From Desulfobotulus pelophilus (GTDB lineage: Bacteria; Desulfobacterota; Desulfobacteria; Desulfobacterales; ASO4-4), in the NCBI RefSeq assembly GCF_026155325.1, contig NZ_JAPFPW010000013.1, positions 1 through 64,000 of the forward strand: DNA of 64,000 nt, written 5' to 3'. Positions 26,629 through 34,797 of the stretch are shown here, in pieces (the stretch's first letter is position 1; the number at the start of each line of letters is the position of its first letter). Position numbers and translations under genes: made by a program. The notes beneath the pieces are model-generated. The model was not told the DNA's origin. It searched no databases and saw only the letters and a program-made list of their open reading frames with translations.

Positions 26629-27342
26629 TCAGCAGAGGCGGGGAGGTTGAGGAGGGGTCAGAGGGCGTCCCCTTGTGCCATTGCGCTGAATCACGATTTC
26701 ATGCAGCTCAAGGGTGCTTTGTGCCCGGATCAGTGCTTCCCGGATGATGCGGGAGAGACTGCTGCAGCAGGGAACCTCCATGATGGCTGCGGTGACGGAC
26801 CGTATCTCGGCGTGACGGAAGATGGCGCTGAGCCGTTCCACGCTTTCTTCGGTCCGATCGAGCTTGGGGCAGGTCATGAGAAGGACTCTTCCGGGAAGCA
26901 GGTCTTTGTGAAGGTTGGGATCTGCCACTGCTGCGCAGTCTGCAAGGACCAGGAGATCAGCTCCCTCCAGAAAAGGCGCTGTGGGGGGGATGAGGCGCAG
27001 CTGTACCGGCCACTGGGCAAGGGAAGAGTGAGCCGTGAGGCCTGAAACGGGAGAAGTCAGGGGCTTCTGGTTTATTATCTGACCGGAAGGGCAGCCCCGT
27101 TTTTGGAGATGTTGATGTACGGCTTCTTCATCAAAAGGTTCGGTTTCTTTTTTCACAATGCGCAGGGCTCCCTGCGGGCAGGCACCGATGCAGGCTCCCA
27201 GGCCGTCGCATAGGGGATCCCGGAGAACCCTTGCCTTGCCGTTGACCAGTGCAAGGGCTCCTTCTGCACAGGAAGGTATGCAAAGTCCGCAGCCATCACA
27301 TTTTGTTTCATCAATTTCGATCATATCGCGTATAGTTTTCAT
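26629..27342 (-). CDS. 4Fe-4S dicluster ferredoxin-domain protein
   Basis: The 237-residue protein begins with a bacterial ferredoxin domain: CDGCGLCIPSC at about residues 15-25 and CDGLGACIGACP at about 45-56, enough for two clusters. The rest has no redox cysteine set but keeps scattered ones (LLMTCPKL, EVPCCSSL). Similar proteins occur next to Crp/Fnr genes in anaerobes. It starts after AAAGGAG and is divergent from the Crp/Fnr gene; a perfect FNR-type box lies between them, so anaerobic control of both is likely. Its role as electron carrier or sensor is unknown. Confidence 0.8.
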   Translation of the reverse strand: MKTIRDMIEIDETKCDGCGLCIPSCAEGALALVNGKARVLRDPLCDGLGACIGACPQGALRIVKKETEPFDEEAVHQHLQKRGCPSGQIINQKPLTSPVSGLTAHSSLAQWPVQLRLIPPTAPFLEGADLLVLADCAAVADPNLHKDLLPGRVLLMTCPKLDRTEESVERLSAIFRHAEIRSVTAAIMEVPCCSSLSRIIREALIRAQSTLELHEIVIQRNGTRGRPLTPPQPPRLC

Positions 27343-27452
27343 ACCTTTGCTCCTTTGTTGGGCAGAAGTTGTTTTTTATTGTGGCATGGAGAGGAAGGCT
27401 CCGTCAGGTACTCCATTGACATAAAGAATAGGACAGGAACCGAAAAAATAAA

Positions 27453-27466
27453 TTGATATGAATCAA
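27453..27466. promoter_or_regulatory. Perfect FNR-type box TTGATATGAATCAA
   Basis: TTGAT-ATGA-ATCAA matches the FNR consensus TTGAT-N4-ATCAA without a mismatch. It lies 11 bases before the ATG of the Crp/Fnr gene and about 110 bases before the divergent ferredoxin gene. The position at the ribosome site suggests repression of crp/fnr itself and possible activation of the ferredoxin gene. Confidence 0.75.
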
Positions 27467-27477
27467 AGGACAGGAAA

Positions 27478-28173
27478 ATGAAGAAAGCAGACCTTGAAAA
27501 AGCCTTGTATCAGACCGATCTTTTTGCCGGTTTGGACAGTTTGGTTCTGGGTATACTGGCGGATAACGGATATACAAGGGAATGCTCCAGAGGAGAAATC
27601 CTTTTTCAGGAAGGAGAAAGGGCGGAAGGTTTTTTTGTGGTTCTGTCAGGCAAAGTGAGGGTGTTTAAATCCACTCCCGACGGCAAGGAAAAGATTCTCC
27701 ATATTCTGGGTGCGGGTGAGCCGGTTGGCGAGGTGCCTGTGTTTGCGGGTATTCCCTATCCGGCCAATGCCCAGACGCTGGAGCCCTGCCTGCTTTTTTT
27801 CCTTCCGGGTAAAGTCTTTTCAGCTCAGATCGGAATGTTCCCGAAGCTTGCCATGTCCATGCTGGCGGTTCTGTCGCGGCGGTTACGGTTGTTTACGACC
27901 CAGATCGAGCATTTGACTCTGAAGGAAGTGCCCGCCCGTCTTGCTGCCTATCTGCATACCCTGAGGGAGGAGTCCGGAGGCGGGGAAGGTTCTCTGGTGC
28001 TGCCCGTTTCCAAAGCCCAGCTGGCAAGTCTTCTGGGGACAAGCCCGGAAACCCTTTCAAGGATTCTGGGCCGTATGACAGCGGCAGGCTATCTTGTGGT
28101 TACGGGGAACAGGATTGAAATCTGTGACCCGGAGGGGCTGGCTCTGGTGGCGGAAGAAGGGCGGATGGAATAA
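27478..28173 (+). CDS. Crp/Fnr family transcriptional regulator
   Basis: The 231-residue protein has an N-terminal cyclic-nucleotide-binding fold (about 10-125, including GEILFQEGERAEGFFVVLSG) and a C-terminal winged helix (about 150-225) with KAQLASLLGTSPETLSRILG as recognition helix. The segment PETLSRIL is of the E-x2-S-R type seen in FNR-like proteins, fitting a TTGAT-type target. It lacks the N-terminal cysteines of FNR that hold a 4Fe-4S cluster, so it may sense NO, heme or another signal (DNR/NNR-like). Its own gene start has a perfect box, so autoregulation is likely. Confidence 0.88.
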   Translation: MKKADLEKALYQTDLFAGLDSLVLGILADNGYTRECSRGEILFQEGERAEGFFVVLSGKVRVFKSTPDGKEKILHILGAGEPVGEVPVFAGIPYPANAQTLEPCLLFFLPGKVFSAQIGMFPKLAMSMLAVLSRRLRLFTTQIEHLTLKEVPARLAAYLHTLREESGGGEGSLVLPVSKAQLASLLGTSPETLSRILGRMTAAGYLVVTGNRIEICDPEGLALVAEEGRME

Positions 28174-28209
28174 AAAAAAGCGCATACCTCATCGAAATGG
28201 GTATGCGCT
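28172..28209 (-). terminator. Terminator of the rubrerythrin-like gene
   Basis: A 10-bp perfect stem (AGCGCATACC 28179-28188, GGTATGCGCT 28200-28209). On the minus strand the stem is followed directly by eight T (the A-run at 28172-28179). It lies between convergent genes and could also slow plus-strand transcription from the Crp/Fnr gene. Confidence 0.8.
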
Positions 28210-28225
28210 CATGCAGGCAGTATGC

Positions 28226-28699
28226 TTATTTGATGGCCATGAGTTCTTTGCTCAGTAGACGGATATGGCCCATTTCTTCCTTGATAATGGCATCCAGACG
28301 GTTTTTGCCCTTGCCTTCGGGAACCAGGTCTTTCATTCCCAGATAGAAGACGATGGAGTCTTTTTCTGCCACAATGGCTTCTTTCAGAATTTCTTTCATA
28401 TCTCCAGTATTGATGGTTTTCTGGAAGAAAACCCGTGTGTCGGCCAGGGCCTTCAGGTACAGAACCGTTTCGTTCTCCGGATCAAAAACGGTTTTTGCCT
28501 TTTCATCTTCGCTGAGGCTGCGTTTCATTTCTGCGAAGGTGTTTTCATGATCCACTTCCATTTCCGCAAGTTTGAGCAGCAGTTCCTTCTCTTCAGGCTT
28601 TGCAACGCCTTCGGCGGCATTTTTGTAAAATTTTGTTCCATTCTGTTCAATCTGGATGGCCATGTCAAAAACTTCATTCGCATTAAAATCGTAAGCCAT
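28226..28699 (-). CDS. Rubrerythrin-like (ferritin-fold) diiron protein
   Basis: A 157-residue four-helix protein with a carboxylate-histidine set: Glu in IQIEQNGTKFY, EMEVDHENTF, EAIVAEKDSIVFY and EEMGHIRLL. These match the two Ex2-3H-type diiron motifs of rubrerythrin. It lacks the C-terminal rubredoxin domain, so it is the short form. Such proteins detoxify peroxide or store iron in anaerobes. It starts after AAAGGA and has its own terminator; it is convergent with the Crp/Fnr gene. Confidence 0.85.
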   Translation of the reverse strand: MAYDFNANEVFDMAIQIEQNGTKFYKNAAEGVAKPEEKELLLKLAEMEVDHENTFAEMKRSLSEDEKAKTVFDPENETVLYLKALADTRVFFQKTINTGDMKEILKEAIVAEKDSIVFYLGMKDLVPEGKGKNRLDAIIKEEMGHIRLLSKELMAIK

Positions 28700-28876
28700 T
28701 TTTTTTCCTTTCCTGAAAGTTGTTTCTCCAAGGGGAGAAAGTGATTTCGTTTCGGATGTTCCGTGCCCTGATATTGGCGTAGGTATGTGGCAAGAATGAT
28801 CTCGTAACTATGGCCGTACTGCCCGTGTGTTTGTCAATACAAAAAAGTTTGTTTATCTATGTTGCCGCCCTGTCCG

Positions 28877-29110
28877 TCAGGATTCGGTTTTTCCCTTCTG
28901 CATCATTTGGCACTCCTTATCCCACTCAGGGCAGGCATCTGCACGGGCAGCCTCATATTTCAGCATGCATTCATGGCACTCCAGTTCCACATTGGGAATA
29001 TCGCCAAAACGTTTCTGTATAGCTTCTTTTGACAGATGGGAAACGGCACTGCAGCCGCACTGGGGGCAGGCCATGGTGACTTTGTAGGATTTGCGTTCTT
29101 TGTTTGTCAT
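28877..29110 (-). CDS. Small zinc-ribbon-like hypothetical protein
   Basis: The 77-residue protein has two Cys pairs, CPQCGC at about residues 15-20 and CHECM at about 45-49, fitting a zinc ribbon, plus later Cys residues (DACPEWDKEC). It starts after AAAAGGAG. I do not recognise the family. It is a single minus-strand gene between the rubrerythrin-like gene and the membrane-protein operon. Confidence 0.6.
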   Translation of the reverse strand: MTNKERKSYKVTMACPQCGCSAVSHLSKEAIQKRFGDIPNVELECHECMLKYEAARADACPEWDKECQMMQKGKTES

Positions 29111-29276
29111 GACAGTCTCCTTTTGCTGCTGATGGTCAGGAATGCAGGTTGCCCATACCGTAGTGAAATTCTCTAAATGGCTTAAGCAAAAAGAATACCA
29201 TGTTGTGCATGCCCTTGTTACCGGTGTTTGGGCCGGTACAGGTCTTTGTTTTTTTGTTTTTCAGTACACAAATGTC

Positions 29277-30416
29277 TCATGTTGTCGATCCGGAGACATG
29301 GGGGTGGACTTTGTCGTGGAGACTTCTGGCACTGAAGAAAAGAATTTCCAGAAGAACTATGTAGCTGATGGTGGCGATCACGGCAAAAATAGGTGAAAAG
29401 TACCCCAGAGGAGCAAGGATGAGCACCACAATCCAGTGGGTGGCTATGAGATTTCGGGAGTGCAGGCGGATGGGAAAGTCCTCATAGCGCATGATGACCA
29501 CAAGGCCGCTGAGGTTCCAGCCGTAAAGGGAGGCAAAGCTGTGCATTTTTAAAAGGAATTTTCCGCTCTCATAGGAGTAGAGGGCGCTCATCTCAAGCAG
29601 GATGTAGGCAATGCCGCTGATGCCGGTGAATACCAGAAAAAGCATGCCGGAGGTGAGGAATGCTTTCTGTTGGGCCTGCATGGGATCCTGAAGAAACAGA
29701 ATGAGAATGAGAAGAACGGCACCGAAGAGAATCAGGGATATGGTCAGCTGGAGGGAGGGCCATTCAAAAAGGATGAAGATGAAAAAAATGATGACCCCGA
29801 GATTGACGGACCAAAAGCCTATATTTTTTAAAACCCTGGTAAGGCGTATTCGATTATCTCCGATAATCTGAAACATAACGCTCATGGTGATGAGGGAAAC
29901 GGGAAAGGAAAAACCCAGAAAAAAGGTGTTGAGGGTCAGTTTTTCCATGGAAATCCAGTTGCCATAGCTCTCGTTGAACATTACGAGGACGGAAATGGCA
30001 AGGCCCATGGAAAGACACAGAAGGGATGCCTGGTGAAATTTCTGATCCACAGGAATCCGGGCTTTAAAAAAATCTACGGGAAAAAAGGAAAACCTGCCTA
30101 TACGTTCAGACTCCACGAGAATGGCCAGTGTGCTGGCGCATAGCATGGCGGGTACATAACTTTCCAGAAAGGCGGAAAAGGCGAAAAGAAGGCTCAGAAG
30201 CATAAAAAGAGCTAGCTTCATACCCATGGGCCGGGGCAGATTCCTTCGTGTGTGAAAAAGGATAAGTCCGCCCCCGGCGCAGAGATTGAAGAGGAAAATA
30301 TGAAGGCGTTCAAAGTCAAAGGGAAAGCTGTTTTTTGTAATAAAAAGATGAAAAAAACCGAAGGTCATGGCCAGCATCATGAGTGCAGCAAAGCTGCGTT
30401 TATAAAAAAGGGGCAT
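29277..30416 (-). CDS. Polytopic membrane protein of unknown function
   Basis: With start ATG 30416 (after AAGGAAA) the product is 379 residues with about ten to eleven predicted membrane helices separated by short loops. There is no transporter signature, ATP site or heme-ligand pattern I can name, although His residues occur in helices near the ends (FFHLFITK, LLKMHSFASLYGW, LIATHWIVV). It is last of a minus-strand series after cysE and the SDR gene, 34 bases downstream of the latter. I do not assign a function. Confidence 0.75.
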   Translation of the reverse strand: MPLFYKRSFAALMMLAMTFGFFHLFITKNSFPFDFERLHIFLFNLCAGGGLILFHTRRNLPRPMGMKLALFMLLSLLFAFSAFLESYVPAMLCASTLAILVESERIGRFSFFPVDFFKARIPVDQKFHQASLLCLSMGLAISVLVMFNESYGNWISMEKLTLNTFFLGFSFPVSLITMSVMFQIIGDNRIRLTRVLKNIGFWSVNLGVIIFFIFILFEWPSLQLTISLILFGAVLLILILFLQDPMQAQQKAFLTSGMLFLVFTGISGIAYILLEMSALYSYESGKFLLKMHSFASLYGWNLSGLVVIMRYEDFPIRLHSRNLIATHWIVVLILAPLGYFSPIFAVIATISYIVLLEILFFSARSLHDKVHPHVSGSTT

Positions 30417-30450
30417 GGAGTTTCCTTTCCGAAAAAAGCTCAGACGATGG

Positions 30451-31818
30451 TTAGGAACGGTTCTGTTTTCCAAGGAGGAGGGCCAGAGCAGTCTGCAGGT
30501 CGGGGTAGCGGAAGGCGAAGCCTGCGGATTGCAGCTTGCAGGGAAGAACGTGAGTACTGCTCATCAGAATTTCCCTTCCCATTTCCCCCAGTGCTGCCCG
30601 GAAAAAAAACGGCGGCACTTTCAGTTTTGCCCGCCGGTTCAGGGTGTGCCCCAGTTGTTGAGCAAAGGCCCCGGCCCTGACGGGCTGCGGTGCCGTGAGG
30701 TTGACAGGTCCTTTTATGGTTTCCGTCTGAATGCAAAAACGGATGGCCCGAACAAGATCCTCCATGGAAATCCAGCTCATCCAGGCCTGGCCCTGACCAA
30801 TGGTACCTCCCATGCCGGAGGAGAAAAGGGGAAGGAGGCGGGCCAGGGCTCCGCCTCTGGGCGTGAGCCCAATGCCGATGCGCAGGCATGCCACACGGGT
30901 AATGTCGCCTACGGCAAGGGCTTCTTCTTCCCACAGGCGGCACACGCTGGCGAGAAATCCCTTTCCCTGGGCATCCGCTTCGCTCAGGACGGTATCCTTT
31001 CTGTGCCCGTAGTAGCCGATGGCCGAAGCGGACAGAAAAACCTCCGGTGGTTTGGAAGCCTTTCGTATGGCATCTGCGAGCAGACGTGTTCCCTGGATGC
31101 GACTCTGAAGGATGCGCTGTTTTTTTGTCTGTGTCCATGCCCGGTCACCGATGGGTTCCCCGCCAAGATGGACAACCGCATGGATGCCTTCCAGAAGATT
31201 GGGTTCCAGCTCTCCTTTTTCCGGGTTCCAGAAGCGGGTTCCCGGAATTCCTCTGCTCCGCACCAGAGGGATGACCCTGTGGCCTGCGGTGGTCAGTGCG
31301 GGGATCAGACTTTCGGCCACAAGGCCTGAACTGCCGCTGATGAGAATGGTCATGGGCCGGTGAGGGGGCAGCCAGAGATCATCCCTCAGTACATGATGAC
31401 GCCACAGAAACATGCTTTCCAGTTTTTCGCGAACATGGCTTCCTGCAAGGATGTCACCCGCACGTCCTCCGGGGAGGGAATATTTCAGCACATCCTCCAT
31501 GCGACAGCCTCCGGGGTCTTTGTGAAAGTGATGGCAGTGCTCCCAAAGGGAAAAAGGGCCTTTTATCTGTATGTCCCTGAAGAAAAAAGGCGGACGGGCA
31601 TCTGCGTGAATACCGGTCCATGAAAGACGCAGGGGGCCGAGAGGGACCTGCATGGACACCCTGCCCCCGGATAGTATGTCACCTTGCATCCGGATGTTTT
31701 CAGGTCTGCCCCAGGGAGGACTGAGCCGTAGAAGCGCGTCTGTATGGGTGTGCCATGCAAAGGCTTCTTCCGGAGAAAGGGGGAGCCTTATTTCTTTTCG
31801 TATTTCATGTAAAGACAT
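30451..31818 (-). CDS. TIGR01777-type SDR epimerase with N-terminal SRPBCC domain
   Basis: A 455-residue two-domain protein. Residues 1-150 look like a START/SRPBCC ligand-binding domain. From about 155 on, the TIGR01777 (YfcH/SDR39U1) domain begins with the nucleotide motif ILISGSSGLVAESLIPAL, then HAVVHLGGEPIG, the segment FLSASAIGYYGHR and the C-terminal LSSTHVLPCKLQSAGF-like part. The fusion of the two domains is known in the family. The substrate is unknown. Its start overlaps the end of cysE by 14 bases, so the genes are coupled. Confidence 0.88.
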   Translation of the reverse strand: MSLHEIRKEIRLPLSPEEAFAWHTHTDALLRLSPPWGRPENIRMQGDILSGGRVSMQVPLGPLRLSWTGIHADARPPFFFRDIQIKGPFSLWEHCHHFHKDPGGCRMEDVLKYSLPGGRAGDILAGSHVREKLESMFLWRHHVLRDDLWLPPHRPMTILISGSSGLVAESLIPALTTAGHRVIPLVRSRGIPGTRFWNPEKGELEPNLLEGIHAVVHLGGEPIGDRAWTQTKKQRILQSRIQGTRLLADAIRKASKPPEVFLSASAIGYYGHRKDTVLSEADAQGKGFLASVCRLWEEEALAVGDITRVACLRIGIGLTPRGGALARLLPLFSSGMGGTIGQGQAWMSWISMEDLVRAIRFCIQTETIKGPVNLTAPQPVRAGAFAQQLGHTLNRRAKLKVPPFFFRAALGEMGREILMSSTHVLPCKLQSAGFAFRYPDLQTALALLLGKQNRS

Positions 31819-32788
31819 GGGAGTTCTTTTCCTTGAGGCTGTCGGAGGCCCTGTAGGTGAGCCGGGGAGCTTCGATCACCACCAGAGTGTCCGGCGGCAC
31901 GGACTCCGTAAGCCAGACGTTACCGCCGATGACACTCCGGGCTCCTATGACGGTGTTTCCACCCAGTATGGTTGTGCCGGAGTAAATGATGACATCGTCT
32001 TCAATGGTGGGATGTCTTTTTTTGCCCCGTAACCGGTTCCCCGCATCCGGAGGCAGGGAGAGGGCTCCCAGGGTAACGCCTTGATAGATTCGGACGTTTC
32101 TGCCAATCTGCGTGGTTTCTCCGATGACAACACCCGTTCCGTGGTCAATGGCAAAGCGCTCGCCAATGGTGGCACCGGGATGGATGTCGATCCCTGTAAC
32201 GCTGTGGGCGTATTCACTCATGATTCTTGGAATGAATGGAACCTCTTCCTTGTAGAGGATCGTGGCGATGCGGTGGGTGTAGATGGCAAAAATTCCCGGA
32301 TAGGAAAAGATGATTTCATCATGGCTGGAAGCCGCAGGGTCGCCGTCGTAAGCGGCATGGACATCCGTAGTGAGAATACGGCGCAGTTCCGGTATGGCAC
32401 GGAACAGTTTTCTGGCTGTTTCATAACCCTGCTCCGTGCAGTGAATGCAGCTCTGATCATAGCGAAAGCAGTCGTGGCGGAGGCTGTGAATAATCTGCTG
32501 GGCCAGTGCGTCAAAAAGCCTTGATACACTATGGCCAATCTTATAGCGAAGATTGGTGGCGTCCAGTGTTTCACGGCTGAAATATCCCGGAAAAATCAGT
32601 TTTTGAAGGGCGTGAACAATGAAAACGACCTCCTGGCGGGATGGAATGGGTTCGTGGTTAATATGGGTAAAGCTGCCTGGTTCTTCACAGGAGCGGATAA
32701 TGGCTTCGGTGATCTCCGGAATTTCTTCACGGAACATCATGGCAATGCTGGGTTCGGATTTGCAGGTTTTTTCCTGATTCATGCTCAT
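31805..32788 (-). CDS. cysE: Serine O-acetyltransferase
   Basis: Makes O-acetylserine from serine and acetyl-CoA, the first step of cysteine synthesis. The 327 residues include a long N-terminal helical part (about 1-190) and the left-handed beta-helix with hexapeptide repeats: GIDIHPGATIGERFAIDHGTG, split here, then VVIGETTQIGRNV and IYSGTTILGGNTVIGARS. The catalytic Asp-His pair is in IDHGTG. The length is of the long EpsC/SrpH-like type seen in anaerobes. Start ATG 32788 follows CAGGA. Confidence 0.92.
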   Translation of the reverse strand: MSMNQEKTCKSEPSIAMMFREEIPEITEAIIRSCEEPGSFTHINHEPIPSRQEVVFIVHALQKLIFPGYFSRETLDATNLRYKIGHSVSRLFDALAQQIIHSLRHDCFRYDQSCIHCTEQGYETARKLFRAIPELRRILTTDVHAAYDGDPAASSHDEIIFSYPGIFAIYTHRIATILYKEEVPFIPRIMSEYAHSVTGIDIHPGATIGERFAIDHGTGVVIGETTQIGRNVRIYQGVTLGALSLPPDAGNRLRGKKRHPTIEDDVIIYSGTTILGGNTVIGARSVIGGNVWLTESVPPDTLVVIEAPRLTYRASDSLKEKNSHVFT

Positions 32789-33148
32789 GGTATATCCTGA
32801 CGGTAAAAGAGTTTAAAAAACATACTATAAACTAAGCTTTCTTTTGTGAGGATGCAAGGATCCGGCTTGCCCTTATGGTTCTGTTTCGTGTATTCTGATG
32901 TTCAATCATCATCCGTTGCATCTTCATGCTCTCTCATCCGTATGTTTCGCTAGAGTCCGTCTGGCGCGTTTTCTCCCTTTGGATGTTTTTTTACAGGCCG
33001 GGTCTGTATCCGTCGTGTTGCCTGCAAAAAGCCCCTTTGCAGCGGCTGGCTTCAGCCCGCAACATGGAAAAGCGGTATCCTGGTTTCCGGGTTAGGGAAA
33101 GGGATATTCTGACGCGCTGCCCGTCTTTTTTCTTCAGGAGGTGTAGGC
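32789..33148. other. Gene-free region between cysE and the chemoreceptor
   Basis: About 360 bases between divergent genes. AT-rich near cysE with a TATAAA at about 32825, otherwise no clear operator, hairpin or riboswitch. The short open frames here lack ribosome sites. It should hold the promoters of both neighbours. Confidence 0.35.
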
Positions 33149-34711
33149 ATGGCTTCTTCCCGTATGTCTTTGATGACCCGGATCATCCTGCTTTGCGGTG
33201 TCAGCATGGGGCTTCTTTGCGCGCTTTTTTTTTCGGTGTATGCTTGGAATTTTCGCATGAAAACCATTGATGCTTTTGTGGAAAAGGCCAGAGCTATCTG
33301 TCTTATGGCGGAATCTGTGAGGGAGTCAATGGATGACAAATGGGAAAGGGGGATGTTTTCTGTTGAAATACTGAATACGTTTGCCAAAAAACCTGATGGT
33401 ATGAGCGCCATTCTGGGGGCTGTGCCTGTGGTAACGGCATGGGAAGCGGCCATGAAAAAGGCCGATGCCGGAGGGTATGAGTTCCGGGTTCCCAAATTTT
33501 CACCCAGAAATCCGAAAAATATGCCGGATTACGGAAGCGGGAGTACTGTGGAGGCGGATGCGCTTCGTCGCATGGCCGGGGAAAATCTCTCGGAATACTA
33601 TGTTGTTGATGAGGATATGAATGCTGTGCGGTACTTTCTTCCCGTCCGGCTCTCGGAAACCTGTCTGTATTGCCATGGCGATCCGGCCCTTTCTTCCGTG
33701 TACTGGGGCCGAAGTGACGGCAGGGATATTACGGGTGGCCCCATGGAAGGATGGGAAGCCGGGGACATGCACGGAGCTTTTGAGGTGATACAGTTTCTGG
33801 ATGAGGCCGACCGGGAGATCCGGCGCAATCTCATGGCCGCCGTTCTGTTTGGTGTGGCCGGTATTGGTCTTGCCGTCTCAGGCTTTGCCCTTTTTGTTTA
33901 CAAGGGTGTTTCCAGGCCCGTTGCCCGGATTGTTTGCGACCTCCAGGGATGTGTTTCCCAGGTGGCAGAGGGGTCAGGAGAGGTTGCCAATTCCAGCCAG
34001 AGTCTGGCAGAGGGGGCTTCCAGTCAGGCGGCATCCATTGAACAGACGGCCGCTTCATTGGAAGAAATGGCTTCCCAGGTGGCAAGAACGGCCGAAAATG
34101 CCCGTAAGGCAGACACGTTGATGCAATCCGTTGGAAAGGAAGTGGGCCACTCCGAGCGTGCCATGAAGGATCTGCAGGATGCCATGGATGCCATTGCGCG
34201 TGTGGGTGAGGAAGCGTCGGAGATTGTCGGATCCATCGATGCCATTGCTTTTCAGACCAATCTGCTGGCTTTGAACGCTGCTGTCGAAGCCGCACGAGCA
34301 GGACAGGCCGGTGCTGGCTTCTCTGTGGTAGCGGGGGAGGTGAGGCGTCTTTCCCTGCAGGCTGCCAAAGCATCCCAGCATTCCGGAGATCTGATTGGTG
34401 AAATTCAGAAACGCGTGAGAAGGGGGGGGGAGGTGACGGGTGCTGCAGGAGAGGCTTTTATACGGGTAAGTGGTCAGGCCCGTACGGTGGCCGAACTTCT
34501 TGGCGAAATTGCCTGTGCGGCATCGGAACAGGCGGATGGTATTTCCCAGATTAATAAGGCTGTGGCAGCCATGGAATCTGTGGTGCAGAACACGGCAGCC
34601 ATTTCGGAAGAGTCAGCCAGTGCTTCAGAGGAAATGAGCGCACAGGCTAATTTTATGGAGGCCGTTGTGAGAGATCTTCAGGAAGTGGTGCAGGGTAATA
34701 AAAAAAGCTGA
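33149..34711 (+). CDS. Methyl-accepting chemotaxis protein with heme-binding DUF3365 sensor
   Basis: Membrane chemoreceptor of 520 residues. A first helix at about 10-32 and a second at about 218-242 bracket a periplasmic domain of the DUF3365/Tll0287-like type, with a c-type heme site Cys172-x2-Cys-His176 (ETCLYCHGDP). The cytoplasmic signalling part has the conserved hairpin IDAIAFQTNLLALNAAVEAAR. It starts after CAGGAGG. No C-terminal CheR pentapeptide is visible. It lies directly upstream of the octaheme cytochrome genes, so it may steer cells by redox potential or by the same acceptor. A G9 tract lies at 34422-34430. Confidence 0.92.
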   Translation: MASSRMSLMTRIILLCGVSMGLLCALFFSVYAWNFRMKTIDAFVEKARAICLMAESVRESMDDKWERGMFSVEILNTFAKKPDGMSAILGAVPVVTAWEAAMKKADAGGYEFRVPKFSPRNPKNMPDYGSGSTVEADALRRMAGENLSEYYVVDEDMNAVRYFLPVRLSETCLYCHGDPALSSVYWGRSDGRDITGGPMEGWEAGDMHGAFEVIQFLDEADREIRRNLMAAVLFGVAGIGLAVSGFALFVYKGVSRPVARIVCDLQGCVSQVAEGSGEVANSSQSLAEGASSQAASIEQTAASLEEMASQVARTAENARKADTLMQSVGKEVGHSERAMKDLQDAMDAIARVGEEASEIVGSIDAIAFQTNLLALNAAVEAARAGQAGAGFSVVAGEVRRLSLQAAKASQHSGDLIGEIQKRVRRGGEVTGAAGEAFIRVSGQARTVAELLGEIACAASEQADGISQINKAVAAMESVVQNTAAISEESASASEEMSAQANFMEAVVRDLQEVVQGNKKS

Positions 34712-34797
34712 GCTGTTTTTTTTGTAACCATTCTGGATACAGCGCCTCTTGATTGAAAATGTTCGTCAATCATTCAAGGATATGGGGGGAGGCAGGT

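Noticed and set aside
29142-29396. 84-residue plus-strand frame
   Set aside because: Overlaps the end of the membrane-protein gene and lacks a ribosome site.
34749-34772. FNR-like site before the octaheme gene (TTGATTG ... CAATCA)
   Set aside because: The half-sites are 11 bases apart instead of four; it may be only a hairpin.
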